Positions 21,315 through 33,600 of a stretch of DNA of 64,000 bases are shown piece by piece. Below the pieces are notes generated by a model. That model searched no databases and was not told where the DNA came from. It worked only from the letters and a program-made list of their open reading frames with translations. Origin of the DNA: Posidonia oceanica (lineage: Eukaryota; Streptophyta; Magnoliopsida; Alismatales; Posidoniaceae); the NCBI GenBank assembly GCA_037176725.1, contig JAZBRS010000020.1:56448001-56512000 (forward strand), read 5' to 3'. Each line of letters opens with the position of its first letter. The stretch's first letter is position 1. The position numbers were made by a program, and so were the translations under genes.

Positions 21315-24290
21315 ATGATGGCCCAGTTTGCCGGTGAGTCCCAGTTTTCTGTTGCCTCGGAGGGGATTTCAGCTTCGGTCCCTCCAACTCTCGCTTCCAC
21401 TCCCTTCGTGCCTCTTGTGACACTAGGGTTTCACCCTCTGGTGTCTGGGGCACCCCAGTATGCTGCAGGGCATTGGCAGACCTATGCCCCTCTAGATCCG
21501 ATCACCGAGGCTATCTTGATGACCGCCACTCATGCTCCGGAGACGCCTCTGACCCCCCTGTCCCAAGGCTACGTCGCTCTCGATGCCCCTTCTACTGCGG
21601 CTACCTTTGCTGTAGGACCCCTATCTCCTGGACAGTCTGTGTCCTTGCTTTTTGGCTCTGGTCCCCTGCAGGCACTGCACCTCAGCATTCCCACTAACAG
21701 GACGCCTGACGTGGAGTACCAGCACCTGATGGAGCTTGTCCAGAGACTATAGGGCATGGCTCTATCAGTTCGCCCCTCTTTCATTCTCGCTGCTCCTGAG
21801 GTTCCCTTGCAGCCTGCTCCTGCATATCATGCCTTCCCCTATGCACTCCTACCTAGACCATCGCCCCAGCTACTCACTACTCCGGCGATGGGGGCACGGT
21901 TTCTGCCTCCTGCATTACCACTCACTGCACAGCATGCACCTCCGCCACTTGGTGGCCAGTCCTTCGGGCTGGTTGGAGCACAATACCCCATAGGCCCACT
22001 GCCCGGCACTACGCCAGCACAGCCGCTGTTGCTCCAGCACTCTGCATCTCCCACTGCACAGCATTCCAGCTATCCTTACCCCTTGCATCAGGTTCAGACC
22101 CCCGCATGCATCCCCTCATACTGCGCACCCACGTACGGATACGCCGGCCATCACGTCGCATCACCAGGCGACACGATGGTGGATCCAGAGGAGCACCTCG
22201 GTGCAACCCAATCAGCGTATGTAGTCCCTGCCCCTACTGCCCCATCACCTCCAGTAGCCAATCCAGATCCCATCAATAGTAGGGTGGACATTCTAGAGAA
22301 GGCACTACGTCTAGTGCAGGGTACTGACCACCGCTCCTACCAATTCTGGGACCTCTGCTACTTTCCAGAGGCGGTGCTCCCACCGAAATTCCGTATCCCG
22401 GATTTTGACAAATACAATGGTAGGAGCTGCCCCATTGCCCATCTGAAGGTGTTCTACGGAGATCTCGCTCAACTCCAGGCTGACGAGAGGTTGCTGATCT
22501 GCCTATTCCAGAAAAGTCTGACCGGCCCAGCCCTCAAGTGGTTCACCTCGCTTGACATGACCGCCATCAAGACTTGGAACGACCTTAGCCAGGCGTTCCT
22601 GGAACAATACTCCTTCAACCTCGACCTAGTCCCAAGGCGCGCGAACCTAGTCGCAACCAAGTAAAATCCCAACAAGCCGTTCGAGGAGTACGTCAGCCGT
22701 TGGCGTGCCCTTGCCTCACTGGTTCAAGATAGACCCTCTGACGAGGAGTCTATCGAGATCCTTATCAAAGGTGCGCAGCCATCAACTGGGGCTCTGCTTA
22801 GCATCCAACCTGTCACAACCTTTGTAGCACTGATCCGGGCTGGCGCCCGCGTAGAGAGTTTGCTGCCGAGTGGCAACTTCCCCGCACTCTCTGCGTTCGC
22901 CAAGCAGGCTGCCAGGAACAACAGCGCCAGCAACAGCAGCACCAACAACAACAGCAGCAACCGCCCCAGGAAGAAGGATCCTCCACAGACTGCTGTTGCA
23001 TTCGTCGACTCCCCTACTGCGCCTGTTCATCTGGCATCTCGGCCTGCTCTGGCTCAAATGGTGTACGCACCAGCACCTAAGGCACACCCCACACCACAGA
23101 TCACCACCACCGCTCGACCGGTCTATCCTGTTGTGCCAGTCCAGCTAGGACAATACCAAAGGCAAAGACGGCCTCTCTCAGATCCGCGGAAGTTCGCCTC
23201 ACTGGCGGAACCACTGAGTGCCGTCCTACCCAAGGTTGCGTCGCTCCTAAGCTTCCCAGAGATTTGCCCACTGCCAAACTCACTTCCGCATTGGCATAAG
23301 ACGAATCTCTTCTGCAACTTCCATCGAAATACCGAGCACTCGATGGATAGTTGCTTCACTTTACGGAATGCCATTCAGGACCTGATCGATTCGAGGACAA
23401 TTGTGATCGACACGCAGAGGCATCCACTTCTGCACCTCCCCCTGCATCTGCCCCTACATTAGCATCAGCATCTCCCTATTCCAGCATTGTCTGCCAATCT
23501 CTACCGGAGCACTCTTATCCGGGAGGCGCGGAAACCTCAGGAATTTACTCTCTCTTCCCCTCTGGGCCTACCACGTCTATGGTAGACCCCTCTGAGCTCA
23601 TTCATGACATCTCTGAGCCCTTTCCATTCTCCCTCTACCGTGTGGCTGTTGCCAACTCCGAGTCGGGAATTCATATGATCCGACCGCATCCCAGGCGGGA
23701 GCGCTCTACCGTGCCACTCACCATGCATCCTCAGGCTCAAACCCCTGTACACCTTTTAGGCAGGCCCCAGCCAGGATCCCCTGTCCACCTCCTAGGTAGG
23801 CCTCAACTAGGGTCCCCTATCCACCTCCTAGGCAGACCTCAACCAGCACCCGTTTTGCCTTCCCAGCAACCTTATCCATCCCCCCATCAACCAACAAACA
23901 CCCCTGTAGCCCCTCTTGTGCTCGCAGCACATGCTCCCGTGGTTATCAACCTAACCAGGGACACCCATCGCATGCCCTACAGCTACGCCACAGAAATGTA
24001 TGTGGAAGTCACGCAATCGGGGAGGGTCTACAAACCTACAGCACCGATGGTTAGGCCTAGCCGTCTAGAACCCGTTGTATCTCCACCATCAGGCCAATCC
24101 CCTGTACCCACCACATCAGAGCCTGCTACGAAAACCACTCCTCTTACCACCAAAAAGAGCCAACCCAAGGCTGACATCACCTCCCAGCTCAAGAAGGTTA
24201 GGGCAGACATTTCCATTTGGGACCTCATACACACATCCTCTAAACACCACAAGGCTTTTCTCTGTGTGTTCCAAGCCGCCCATGTGTCCT
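21315..24290 (+). pseudogene. E2 gag (capsid and nucleocapsid region), broken
   Basis: A double ATG at 21315 opens the frame (MMAQ), matching MAQ in E3. The Pro/Ala-rich N-terminal part carries a stop at about 21750 (Gln in E3). The capsid core lies at 22384-22700 (IPDFDKYNG, HLKVFYGDLAQL, GPALKWFTSLD, AFLEQYSFNLDL), with a second stop (TAA) at 22663. The knuckle CNFHRNTEHSMDSC (C-x2-H-x4-H-x4-C, about 23318-23360) is the modified zinc motif common in plant Tat gag proteins. A one-base frameshift near 23420 separates it from the spacer that leads to protease; E3 reads straight through this point. Gag forms the particle that packages element RNA. With two stops and a frameshift the copy is not functional. 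Confidence 0.9.
23745..23855 (+). repeat. 36-bp in-frame tandem repeat in the gag spacer
   Basis: Three copies of a 12-residue unit HLLGRPQPGSPV are encoded in a row (HLLGRPQ repeated at 36-bp spacing). The same proline-rich region of E3 (near 45530) lacks the amplification, so it arose in the E2 lineage. Confidence 0.9.
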
Positions 24291-24359
24291 AAACTATTGA
24301 GCCTGCAGCCCTAGAAGGCATGGTAGGAATGATCGTAGAGCCCAGGTCATCTCTTTTAC

Positions 24360-24830
24360 GAGTGATGAGCTACCTCTGGCGGGGATTAATCACAATCAAC
24401 CCTTGTTTGTCACGGTACAATTCAAAAACTTCCGCATTCCCCTTTCACTGGTTGATAATGGTTCAGGCCTTAACGTCTGTCCCTTGTGTACAGTAACAAA
24501 GCTCGGATTCAAAGCCGAGGATATCACCCCAGCTATAAAGGGAAAGACAGCTTTTGATAACACCCACCATGACTCTCTAGGGATTTTGATTATTCCTCTC
24601 ACCATTGGCCCGGTCGTATTCAATGTGGAATTCTACATCGTTGACTTGGAGTCCAATTTTAATTTTTTGCTTACGTGCCCTTGGCTGCACAAGCATCAGG
24701 TCATCCCCTCAACCCTCCATCGCATGATCAAGGTCCGCTAAGGCGACGATGTCATCGTTGTTATGGCTAAAAACTTTGAGAAGGAGCGGATCGAGGCGGT
24801 TTCTTCCGTCTCTTCATAGACTGTCCCCTT
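24360..24830 (+). pseudogene. E2 aspartic protease domain
   Basis: The frame holds FRIPLSLVDNGSGLNVCP with the catalytic aspartate at 24454-24456, and downstream the hydrophobic FNFLLTCPWLHKH that aligns with LLLGRPWLH in E3. The active site reads Asp-Asn-Gly instead of the usual Asp-Thr/Ser-Gly. E3 has the same DNG, so this is a family trait and not damage here. A one-base deletion just upstream (near 24340, GAGCCCAGG against GAGCCG-TAG in E3) puts the domain out of frame with the gag spacer, and a stop follows at about 24739. The protease would cut the Gag-Pol precursor. Confidence 0.88.
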
Positions 24831-26840
24831 TGACCCTGAGCTTTCAAATGCTTTATACTACACTAATCGGTCAGAGCCGGTTAACTTTATCCCTGATCTT
24901 GAACATGTCAACTCCTTGGCCGTTCACAGAAATCCTTTCTGGATGGTCAAAAATGTCTGTCACAGGTGGGATTACGTCAAGGGAACGCCGCTCGGGTGAT
25001 ACGGCCAGGGAGTCGCTGAGCCGATCGTGGCAGAGGAGCGAAGAGATTCCAAGGGTCTCTGATACGACCCGCAGTCCAGTGAAGATAGACACATGCAGCC
25101 AAAGAATCAAAGGATGACCATCCCTCGAGACCTCACTAACTTCACCAGTGCAGGTACCCTAGGTTCAAGCAGCGGTCAAGCCACAGCACAACAGGAGTCG
25201 TGCCAGAGCTCTCCACTGCCAATGGAAGAGTGGGTCTGCATTGAAGACTACTACTTGGATGAGGAGAACTCTGGCAAAGTAGGGGCAGCTTGAACCGGTA
25301 GTGAGGTCCAACTCAGCGCGGCAACATCTCGGTCAGTCTATCTCGCCCTTCCCTCCATAAATACAGCAGCAGATTTAGTAGGCCCTATGGCAGGATTGAC
25401 AGTCTCTCACCTTTCTACAGTCTCATCAGCATCGCCGACACCAGCAGTAGCTCCGGAGTCAGGAGCACTTCTTCAGGCACAGTTAGCCAGTTTGCCCGCG
25501 GCCGCAGTCGCATCAGCACAGCTGTCACCCTCTCTGGCGGATTAGTTAGTCAGTTCAGCCAGCAACGCGACTCAGCCCACTTCAGCAGCTGCATCACCAA
25601 CGACGCAGGTGGCTCCGTTAGTCACACATCCTCTTGCCTCAGGACATCAAGCCTCGTGGTAGGCTCCCGTGGCATCTCTGCCCGCGCAACCACCATCACC
25701 ACCAGATGCAAGCGTATTGTCGACCGGCACAGCCGCCTGGGCTCTAGTCCTCCAGAGGAGCACTTCTACCTCCCCTCCAACTGTAGTAGTGACTTTGGCA
25801 GCACACCCATCAGCGGCACCACTAACCAATCTGCTTGGATCCCTGATCACCAGGGCACCGCAGTCAGCCGTGCCTGCTAGCCAGCCAGACGATCAGGCAG
25901 TGCAGTCAACAGCAGAGCAAGCACCCAGGGCAATGATACATCTAGCGGCCAGGCCAGAACCAGAGACCACCGGCGCCTACTACGTCGACTCTCCCTCGAA
26001 TGAGGAGGCAGGAGCGGCAACAGAGGCCTGGGTTGACTCGTTGATGGGAGACTTGGAGCTACTATTCCAAGAACAGCTCGTGTTGCTGGCAGAGGACCTT
26101 GCAGAGTATCAAGCGGTGAGGAAAGGGAAAGCCGTGGCCACGGATCCCTCCCCGCAGAACGACCATGCTTCTATCATGGTCTTAGAAGAAGATTCAGCAG
26201 CAGCGAACCCCACTAGACCAGATGAGCTAATCACTCTATAGCCATAAGGCGGGTCTAGATGGTTTGTGCAGCACATGCCCCACTCAGTTAGTGCAGCAAG
26301 CGGCAGTACACTAATCAGCTGCCAGTCCGATATACTCCCCGCAAGCACACCAGAAAATGCGACGGAGGGAGCATCAGTAGCAGAGTCAGCGGTAGAGGCA
26401 GTAGTAGAGTCAACAGCATCAGTAGAGCCAGCAGCAGCAAAGCAGGCAGAGGAAGTTGCCAGAGCAGAGGTCACCCACCGAGGATACAGAAACACTCAGG
26501 TGAGCGTGACCATCCTGAAGTGTCACCAGGGCCAAGAAGCGGAGCATATACACTCCTTCGATATAACAGACCCCACTTTCGAGAAGGAGATCCTCTCAGA
26601 ACTCATTGCATATGGAGAGGAGGATGATACAGTCGAAGATGAGAATGATGAACCATCGCCTGAGTTCCAGCCCTATGACGACGATCCGGAAGGCCCCAAC
26701 CTCCAAGTCGAAGAGGAGACGGAGGTTGTCAACATCGGCACAGCCGAAGAAGCTAGAGAGGTCCGTATCAGCACCCAACTGTCGCCCCAGGCCAGAGCAG
26801 AGTTCATTGCATTCTTGAAAGAGTATGCAGATGTCTTCGC
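24830..26840 (+). pseudogene. E2 linker between protease and RT, with G-patch-like motif
   Basis: A long, poorly conserved part of the polyprotein. Residues near 24940-25060 (KGTPLG, YGQGVAEPI) align with E3 and look like the glycine-rich, G-patch-like segment common in Tat polyproteins. Two stops fall here (about 25000, TGA where E3 has Arg; 25290). The 25330-26240 part is Ser/Thr/Ala/Pro-rich, and 26500-26780 is strongly acidic (PEFQPYDDDPEGPNL). Frames shift several times. No enzyme is encoded; it may act as a spacer. Confidence 0.7.
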
Positions 26841-28037
26841 CTGGAGCTATGAAGACATGGTCGGCCTCGACATCGAAATAGTAGTGCACAACCTGCCCTT
26901 GAATCCAAACGCCAAGCCAGTAAAGCAAAAGCTAAGAAGATGGCGACCGCAGTGGCTACTCATGATCAAAGAGGAGATCATGAAGCAGCACAATGTCTAT
27001 TTTTTGAAGGTCGTCCTTTACCTTGAATGGCTTGCAAATGTTGTGCCAGTGCCCAAGAAAGATGGCTGAGTCCGCATGTGCATCGACTATAGGGACCTGA
27101 ACAAGGCGAGTCCCAAGGACGATTTCCCATTGCCACACATTGACGTCCTAGTCAACAACACTGCAGGCCACAAGATGCTCTCCTTTATGGACGACTTCTT
27201 TGGCTATAACCAAATCAAAATGGCAGAAGAAGACATGGAGAAAACATCATTCATCACCCCCTGGGGAGTCTTCTGCTACCAAGTTATGCCGTTTGGGCTC
27301 AAAAATGCTGGCGCCACTTATCAGAGAGCAATGACAGCACTATTCCACGACCTCATGCACTAAGAAGTTGAGGTTTACGTGGATGACATGATCGCCAAGT
27401 CCAAAGAGCCTGAGGATCACCTCGCCTGTCTGAAGAAGCTCTTTGATCGCTTGAGGAAATACAAGCTGTGACTTAACCCCAGCAAATGCATATTCGAGGT
27501 GTCATCTGGAAAACTCCTGGGATATATTGTCAGCTAGAGGGGGATTGAGGTGGACCCGAGCAAGGCAAAAGCCATCGTGGAAATGCCACCCCCTAGGAAT
27601 AAAAAGGAGGCCCGAGGCTTGATGGGGCGGTTACAGTATATCAGTCAGTTCATTGCACAACTCACACCCATCTGCGAATCGATCTTCAAGCTCCTGAGGA
27701 AGCATGCACAGCTCAGCTGGAACGAGGAGTGCCAGCCTGCATTTGACAAGATCAAACAGCTATTGATCAAGCCTCCTGTCTTGGTTCTTCCCACACCAAG
27801 GAGACCCTTGTTTCTCTACCTTTCTACCACGCAGGATTCCATGGGTGCCGTCTTGGGCCAACATGATGAATCAGGTAGAAAGGAGCACGCCATCTATTAC
27901 CTGAGCAAGAAGTTCAAGGAATGCGAAGCCAGGTATAGCACAATAGAGAAGACCTACCTATCTCTTATCTGGGCCGCACAGAAACTGAGACACTACATGA
28001 TGGTGTACCAAGTTCAACTCTTATGCCAACATGACCC
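26780..28037 (+). pseudogene. E2 reverse transcriptase and first part of RNase H
   Basis: RT begins around EFIAFLKEYADVFAWSY. CIDYRDLNKASPKDDFPLP and the active site YVDDM (YVDD at 27376-27387) are clear, and the RNase H connection follows (FLYLSTTQDSMGAVLG, YYLSKKF, ARYSTIEKTYLSLIWA). Four stops interrupt it at about 27067, 27361, 27469 and 27536. At all four E3 has Arg or Gln. The frame is cut at 28037 by the 33-kb insertion of E3 directly after LLCQHDP, and the missing continuation begins at 61104. The enzyme would copy element RNA to DNA. Confidence 0.93.
28033..28037. repeat. E3 target-site duplication, left copy (GACCC)
   Basis: GACCC directly before the LTR start TGTGAATG; the identical pentamer follows the other LTR at 61099-61103. 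Five bases is the normal size for Ty3/gypsy integration. Confidence 0.93.
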
Positions 28038-28689
28038 TGTGAATGTGCCTTTCTCTTCAAGGCTCGGACCGGAGAGGGCCCGAAAGAGAGAGGTTTTCAC
28101 AGATGGAGCGACGCGGAGGAGGGAAAGATAAAGGAAAAAAAGGGGAGTCACCACCTAGTCTACTCAATCGGGAGACGAGGAAAACCAGGGATATGCACGA
28201 AGAACATGTAAAACCACACAAGAAGATGCAGTTCAATGCAAATGCTATGCAAAGAGGATGTCTCGTACCAAGGATGAGGGCAAAAGGATCATTGCGGGCC
28301 AGAGAAAGGGCAAGGACTCCTGTTACATGCGGGGAAGGTGTTAGGCACCCCGGACACACCCAAGAAGCGATCTTTCTAGGCTTACGCTCGCTTTTGAAGG
28401 GAAATGCATGCTTTGAATGCCTAAATGCCGTGAATGCCTAAGTGGATGCTCAAGGGTGTGCTCTAAGTGTTGGAATGCGATGCAAGGAATTAAACGTGCA
28501 ATCTAAGTGCTCAGCAGCGCTGTCTGTGTTCCGAATCGGGCAAAACCCCGGTTAGTGAGAACTCCAAGCTTTAAGCATCACTGCCCTATATGCAAATGCA
28601 GGCGATAAAACAAAACAGCGGTAAAACCATGCAATGCAGGTGACATGCAAGAGAAAACGGCATAAAATACGCAAAACGACCTGGGAAGC

Positions 28690-29062
28690 GAAAGCGGCAT
28701 GCAAAACGATGCAAGAAAACAAGATCGGCACGCAAAATGGTGCAAAAGACAGAGCGACATGCAAAACGATGCAAGAAAGCAAAGCAGGCATGCAAAACAG
28801 GGCCAAAACAAGAGCGAGCACGCAAAGCAGTGCGAGAAAACAAAGTGGCACGCGAAATGGTGTAAGAAAACAATGCAGGCGCGCGAAGTAGTGCCAAAAT
28901 AGAGCAAGCATCCAAAACGGTGCAAGAAAACAAAGCGGGCACGCGAAGCGGTGCCAAAACAAAGCGTACGCGCAAAACGGCGCAAGAAACAAAGCATGCG
29001 CGTAAAACGATGCAAGAAACAATGCTGGCACACAAAACGGTGCAGGAAGCAAGGGAAACAAA
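28690..29062. repeat. 30-bp tandem repeat in E3 3' LTR, about 12 copies
   Basis: Units follow CRYGCAAAACGRTGCAAGAAA with length 30 or 31 bp, for example with starts at GCATGCAAAAC and GCACGCAAAAT steps. The same array is in the 5' LTR (50035-50395) and, in element sense, in the solo LTR E6 (59935-60235), so it is an old part of this LTR type. Confidence 0.9.
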
Positions 29063-29069
29063 CATCAGA

Positions 29070-29390
29070 AAAGCCACTCAATGTAGGGGTACGACAAGCA
29101 AAGACGAAAGCAAATCTGGGCGGAAAACAAGCAGTGCAAACGTAAAAGCAAAACATTGGAAAAGCCACGCAATGCAAGGGTACGACAAGCAAAGACGAAA
29201 GCAAATCCGAGCGGAAAACAAGCGATGCAGAAGTAAAAGCAAAACCTTGAAAAAAGCCGCGCAATGCAGGGGTATAACAAGCAAAGGCGAAAGCAAATCC
29301 GGGCGAGAAAAAAAGTGATGCAAAAGTAAAAGCAAAACCTCGAAAAAAGGCCACGCAATGCAGGGGTATGACAAGCAAAGGGGAAGATTA
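29070..29390. repeat. 92-bp tandem repeat in E3 3' LTR, about 3.5 copies
   Basis: The word CAATGYARGGGT recurs near 29079, 29170, 29262 and 29356 (91-94 bp apart), each followed by ACAAGCAAAG and GAAAGCAAATC. It is mirrored in the 5' LTR at 50400-50715. Confidence 0.9.
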
Positions 29391-29917
29391 GACGACATGA
29401 CGGGCGTCAACCGAGCAGTTAGGGCTGCCAGCCCAGATGCAAAGGAGAGATAAGCGGTGCGAGTGTAAGAACAAGACACCGGAAGAACCACACAATGCAG
29501 GTGTGAAGACCTACAAAGGGGAGAGGAAGCAAGTGGAGAGATCGCCACTATTTTGTGATCGTTTCCCACTAAACCGTCCCACGATGTGTCTCGCACGCTG
29601 CCCAAAGCTCGCCGTGCAATCGGATCATGGAAAAGGGGGAAGAAGACCGCAATCAGTAGCGAATCCAAGGGAAAACTTAACCCAAAACACTTGTGAGTAC
29701 GCGACGAGGGGAGACAGAGTTGATAGACGAAGGGGGAGGCCCTAATCTACATGCACGGAAAACGAGACGTGAAAACAATGCATGAAATGCAAATGGTGTG
29801 CAAATGAATGCTGTGCAAGGGTTCAGAAGGACTTACTTTGGAGATTTGAGGCCTGATCTGAGAAGTGCTTGGTCCAGAGTGCTCTACCAGGGTCGTCCAG
29901 GTAACTTGGTTGCGAAG

Positions 29918-29934
29918 ATCTGACGGTCGGATCG
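29918..29934. promoter_or_regulatory. Palindromic LTR box GATCTGACGGTCGGATC
   Basis: An imperfect palindrome that recurs in the other E3 LTR (51244-51260), in E6 in opposite orientation (59777-59793, joined to GATATCTTCC as here) and in E1 (10270-10286, about 10470). It is a candidate protein-binding site shared by LTRs that are otherwise divergent. Confidence 0.5.
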
Positions 29935-32809
29935 GAAGATATCCCAGCTTCAAGGCAGAGGGGCCAGAACAGGGGAGAAAAATGGATCTAAGTGTAAAAG
30001 AGGTCCTAGGGGTGTGCAAAACAGCTCCTCCCATGTAAATGGGAGCTAAGTGTGCTCAAAAGTGTCCTAGGAGACTGAGTGCAGTAAAAAAGAGGTGCAA
30101 TGTATGCAAAAAATGCAAAGGGGGAGGACCTATGTGCAAATAGGAAGAGTGCAGGGGTTTATGTGCAAATTAACCCTAAATGCGTGCAAAAGAGTGCAAA
30201 TGTGTGCAAGGGTGCTAATGCAGGGAAGCATGGACTAAATGCAAGGTTAATTAGGGCAGGTGTGTGCAAAAATGCAAGAAAAGGGGTCTAAGTGCGATTT
30301 TCAAAAAACTTAGGGACCTACACATAAAAAACCAGTAAACGGGCACAAATCCCAAAAGAGAATCCACAGAGGTGTCTCCTGCAACCTTGGAAAGGTTCGG
30401 ACAGAAGAAACAAGGCCAAGAAACATTAAAAAAAACCATAAAAGGTGGTCCCAGGGACCTATGTGCAAATTCCAAGAAAACCAGGGCCAAATAACAAATC
30501 TAGGAAGAAAATAAGCATGTACAGTCACAGTGGTGTTTGAAAACTTGGGTGCAACCTAAACAGGCTCTAGGTTTGAAAGCAAGGCCAAGGGAAAACCACA
30601 TGAAAGTAAAACACAATGGGAGGACCTCTGTGCAATAAAACAAAACAGGAGGGCTTTCTTGCAAAAAGGAAACACACATATTCAAAGCTCAGAGGGTCCC
30701 AAAAGCAAATAAACTAAGATCAGGGGCTCTTTTACAATTTTTAAAGCAAAAAAGGGAATAAGGATGCATGCTGTGTGGACCTAGATGCAATAATCTAAAC
30801 CTAAGGTGATTTCATGCAATGCAGTATGATAAAAAGGGAAAAATCAAATGAAAATAAACTGTGGAGGAGCTAAATGCAAAGGGTTGGATGCAAAAAGCCA
30901 GAAAACCACAGCATGCTGAGGACCAGAAAGTAAATAAACAAAGAAAGGGTATTTTTTATTAATGTTGCATGCAGTTAGCTTAGGGATTAAATGAAAAAAT
31001 CAAATAAAAAAGGACTAAGTTGCAGATATAGATAGCACAGGGATTAGGCTGCAAAATGCCCAAATAAACGCATGGTTTTTAACATGGCAGTGGACCTAAG
31101 TGCAAGAAAAAGAAAACTTAAGGTCCAAACAATAATATTAACATGATTTCCATTACTGAAATAAATAACAAACTATACACATGCACAGTAAAATGATTAA
31201 ATGGAGGACTGGCATGCAAATAATAAAAGCTAACGTACTTTATGCTAATGTAAATAAAACAAAAAAAATAACGAAACTAAGCTACAGTAACATGCTGTTG
31301 CAGACACGGCGGCATTCTGCGAAGTCCAGCGAGGCTGCCGGAGAAGATGAGAAGTCTGGTGACTTCCGGAGAGGGGCACAGGCAACGAAAAGTAAGAAAG
31401 ACATGCTTGGAAGCAAGAGGGGGTTTAGGCGAAACCCCGGAGGTAGAAATCTACCAGTGGTGTCGTCCAGAGCGAGCTGTCGACGCGAGGATGATCGGCA
31501 CTCTGAGACTGAACTAGGGAGAGCTGTGGAAGTGGCCGCGGAGCTCGGCGACGGGTCCGGCGCGATCGTGGGAGTAAGGCAGAGCTTTCTGGACGGAGAG
31601 AAGGCCGTTGCGCTGCGCCGGGTCCGGAGGTGATTCCAGCACTGGAACCAAAGGGTGCCGGGGACCATCTGGGTGTTCCGAAGCTCTAGAAGTAGTGGGA
31701 AGGATTGGGTTTGCTCGAGTGAACTCACAGGATGCTCTCTAGATGCTTGGGATGGAGTGTGGCAGCCTGGAACGGGAAGAATTGCATTGGTTTTGTTTGG
31801 GTCGTTTTTGGGTCCAAGTGATTATCAGGCCACAAAGGGGATGTGAGGGCAATTGGGGGCTATCAGGTGCGAGGTGGGGAGTGGCTCGAGGTCTGGAAGG
31901 CTGGCAGGGGCTTGAGCAATGAAGTCGTTGCTCAAACGAAAGAACCTGGCAAGCTCTGGGTTGTGGCAGTCTCAGCGGGTGAGAGGTGAAGCCGGACAGT
32001 GGTGACGCGGGCTATGGTGATGGCCATGACCGTTGGGAGGGGGGCTAGGTTCGAGGCTGGCCACAGAAGTCGTGGGGGCATCAGGAGGGAGTTAATGGGA
32101 GTGGACTGTGATGAGTGGTGAGCTGGGTTTGGTTTGAAATGAGCTGGAGGGGCTGCTGGGGCTTTGATCCAATCTAGAGGGGAAGCTTGGGTTCAAGAAG
32201 GTGGTCTGGGTTTGGTCTGAGGGAGAGGAGAGGTGTTGGTTTGATCAGATTTTGGTTTGGGAGGGAATGGGTTCGTCTTTTGGTTTTGCTGGTAAGGTTG
32301 GTTTTGCAGAGGGTGAAGCCGGTTCTAGGGCTGCTTGGGGTGCTGGAGATGTTGGTTTTGCAGAGGGTAGGAAGGTGGCCTGATCTAGGTTCGGAGGATT
32401 GGGTTTGGCAGCTGCTGTTTGGTTTTTTTCAGGTGAGGTTTGGGTGTTGGTTTTGCAGTAGATTTAGGTGCTTGAATGGGGGTTTGGTTTTGCAGAAGAG
32501 GTTGGGATTGGGTGAGCTGGGTTTGCCTTTGGAATGGTTGAGCTTGGGTCCAATTTTGCAGAAGAGATGGAGGTAGAGAAGGCTGCTGGCATTCGGGTGT
32601 TGGTTTTTCGATTTTCAGAGGGGGATTGGGCAGGAGAGAAGGAATGAAAAAAGGAAGAAGAAGGAGGAAATGAGAATGGGGTGGAATGGGCCGGACCGGG
32701 CTCAATAGGAAAAGAAAGAAAACAAAAAGAAAGAAAGGAAGAAAAGAAGAAAGGGAAAGGTAAAAGGGAAACAAGAAGAGAATAGAATAAATAAAAATAA
32801 AATAGAAAA

Positions 32810-33600
32810 GGATGGGAAAAGTTTTTTAGGATAGTTGTGTTTTAAGTTAGGACTTTGATTAAGTTTTTAATGATTGTTTTTTGATTAGTTAGTTAGGATT
32901 AAAGAGTTTTAGTTTTGATTAGGGTTTTCTTCCCTTCAAATTGTTTTTGATTTTGTTTAATTGTTTGTTAAGTTTTTTAAATTGTTTTTTAATCATGTTT
33001 TTCTTGTTAATATTTGGGATTTTGATTAGGGTTTTTTAAGGATTGTTTTAGATTAATTAAGGTGAGTTTTAGCTTTTGATTTTAATCTTTTAAGATTTTG
33101 TTTAAGTTTCCTTTTAGATTCGATTTTGATTTTTGCTTGTTAAGTTCTTTTTTAATATATTTTTTGTTGAGTTTTTTCTTGTTAGGTTTTTTAATCAAGT
33201 GTTTTTAGATTTTTGATTGTTTGTTTTCCTTTTTAATTAAGTTTTCAAATTGTTTCCTTTTGGGATTGTTAAGTTAAGTTTTTCTTTCTTAATTACTTGC
33301 CTTAGCATTTTTAATTGTTTCTTTTCTTTTTAGGAATTATTTTTTGATTGTTTTTAGTAGGGTTTTTACTTTTGCTTGTTTTGATCACATTTTGGTTTTT
33401 TTCCTTGATTTTGCAGCATTTTCTTTTTGTTTGTTTTGCATATTTTAGATTGCATTATTGGTTTTTGGTTTTAGTTGGGTTTGATTAGGTTTTTGTTTTT
33501 AATTGTTTGTTTAATGTTTTTAAATTATTTCTTTTAGGATTTTGATTGGTTTTTCTTTTGTTTTAGAGTTTTAAAGGTTTTTAAGGATTTTTTAGGGATT
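32810..33600. repeat. T-rich low-complexity tract in E3 3' LTR
   Basis: About 800 bp rich in TTTTGATTAG, TTTTTAAG and similar words with no phase or fixed period. The copy in the 5' LTR is at 54140-54950, and an A-rich counterpart lies in E6 at 56160-56900. No gene is seen. Confidence 0.8.

Noticed and set aside
28552..29668. Long Cys/Phe-rich minus-strand frames (up to 266 codons), also at 49880-50896 (338 codons)
   Set aside because: They lie in the 30-bp and 92-bp tandem repeats of the E3 LTRs; stop codons are rare by composition and no domain is visible.
31181..31730. Frames of about 150 codons on both strands, repeated at 52597-53068
   Set aside because: Part of the GC-rich segment of both E3 LTRs; the two copies have acquired different frame breaks, so no coding constraint is evident.
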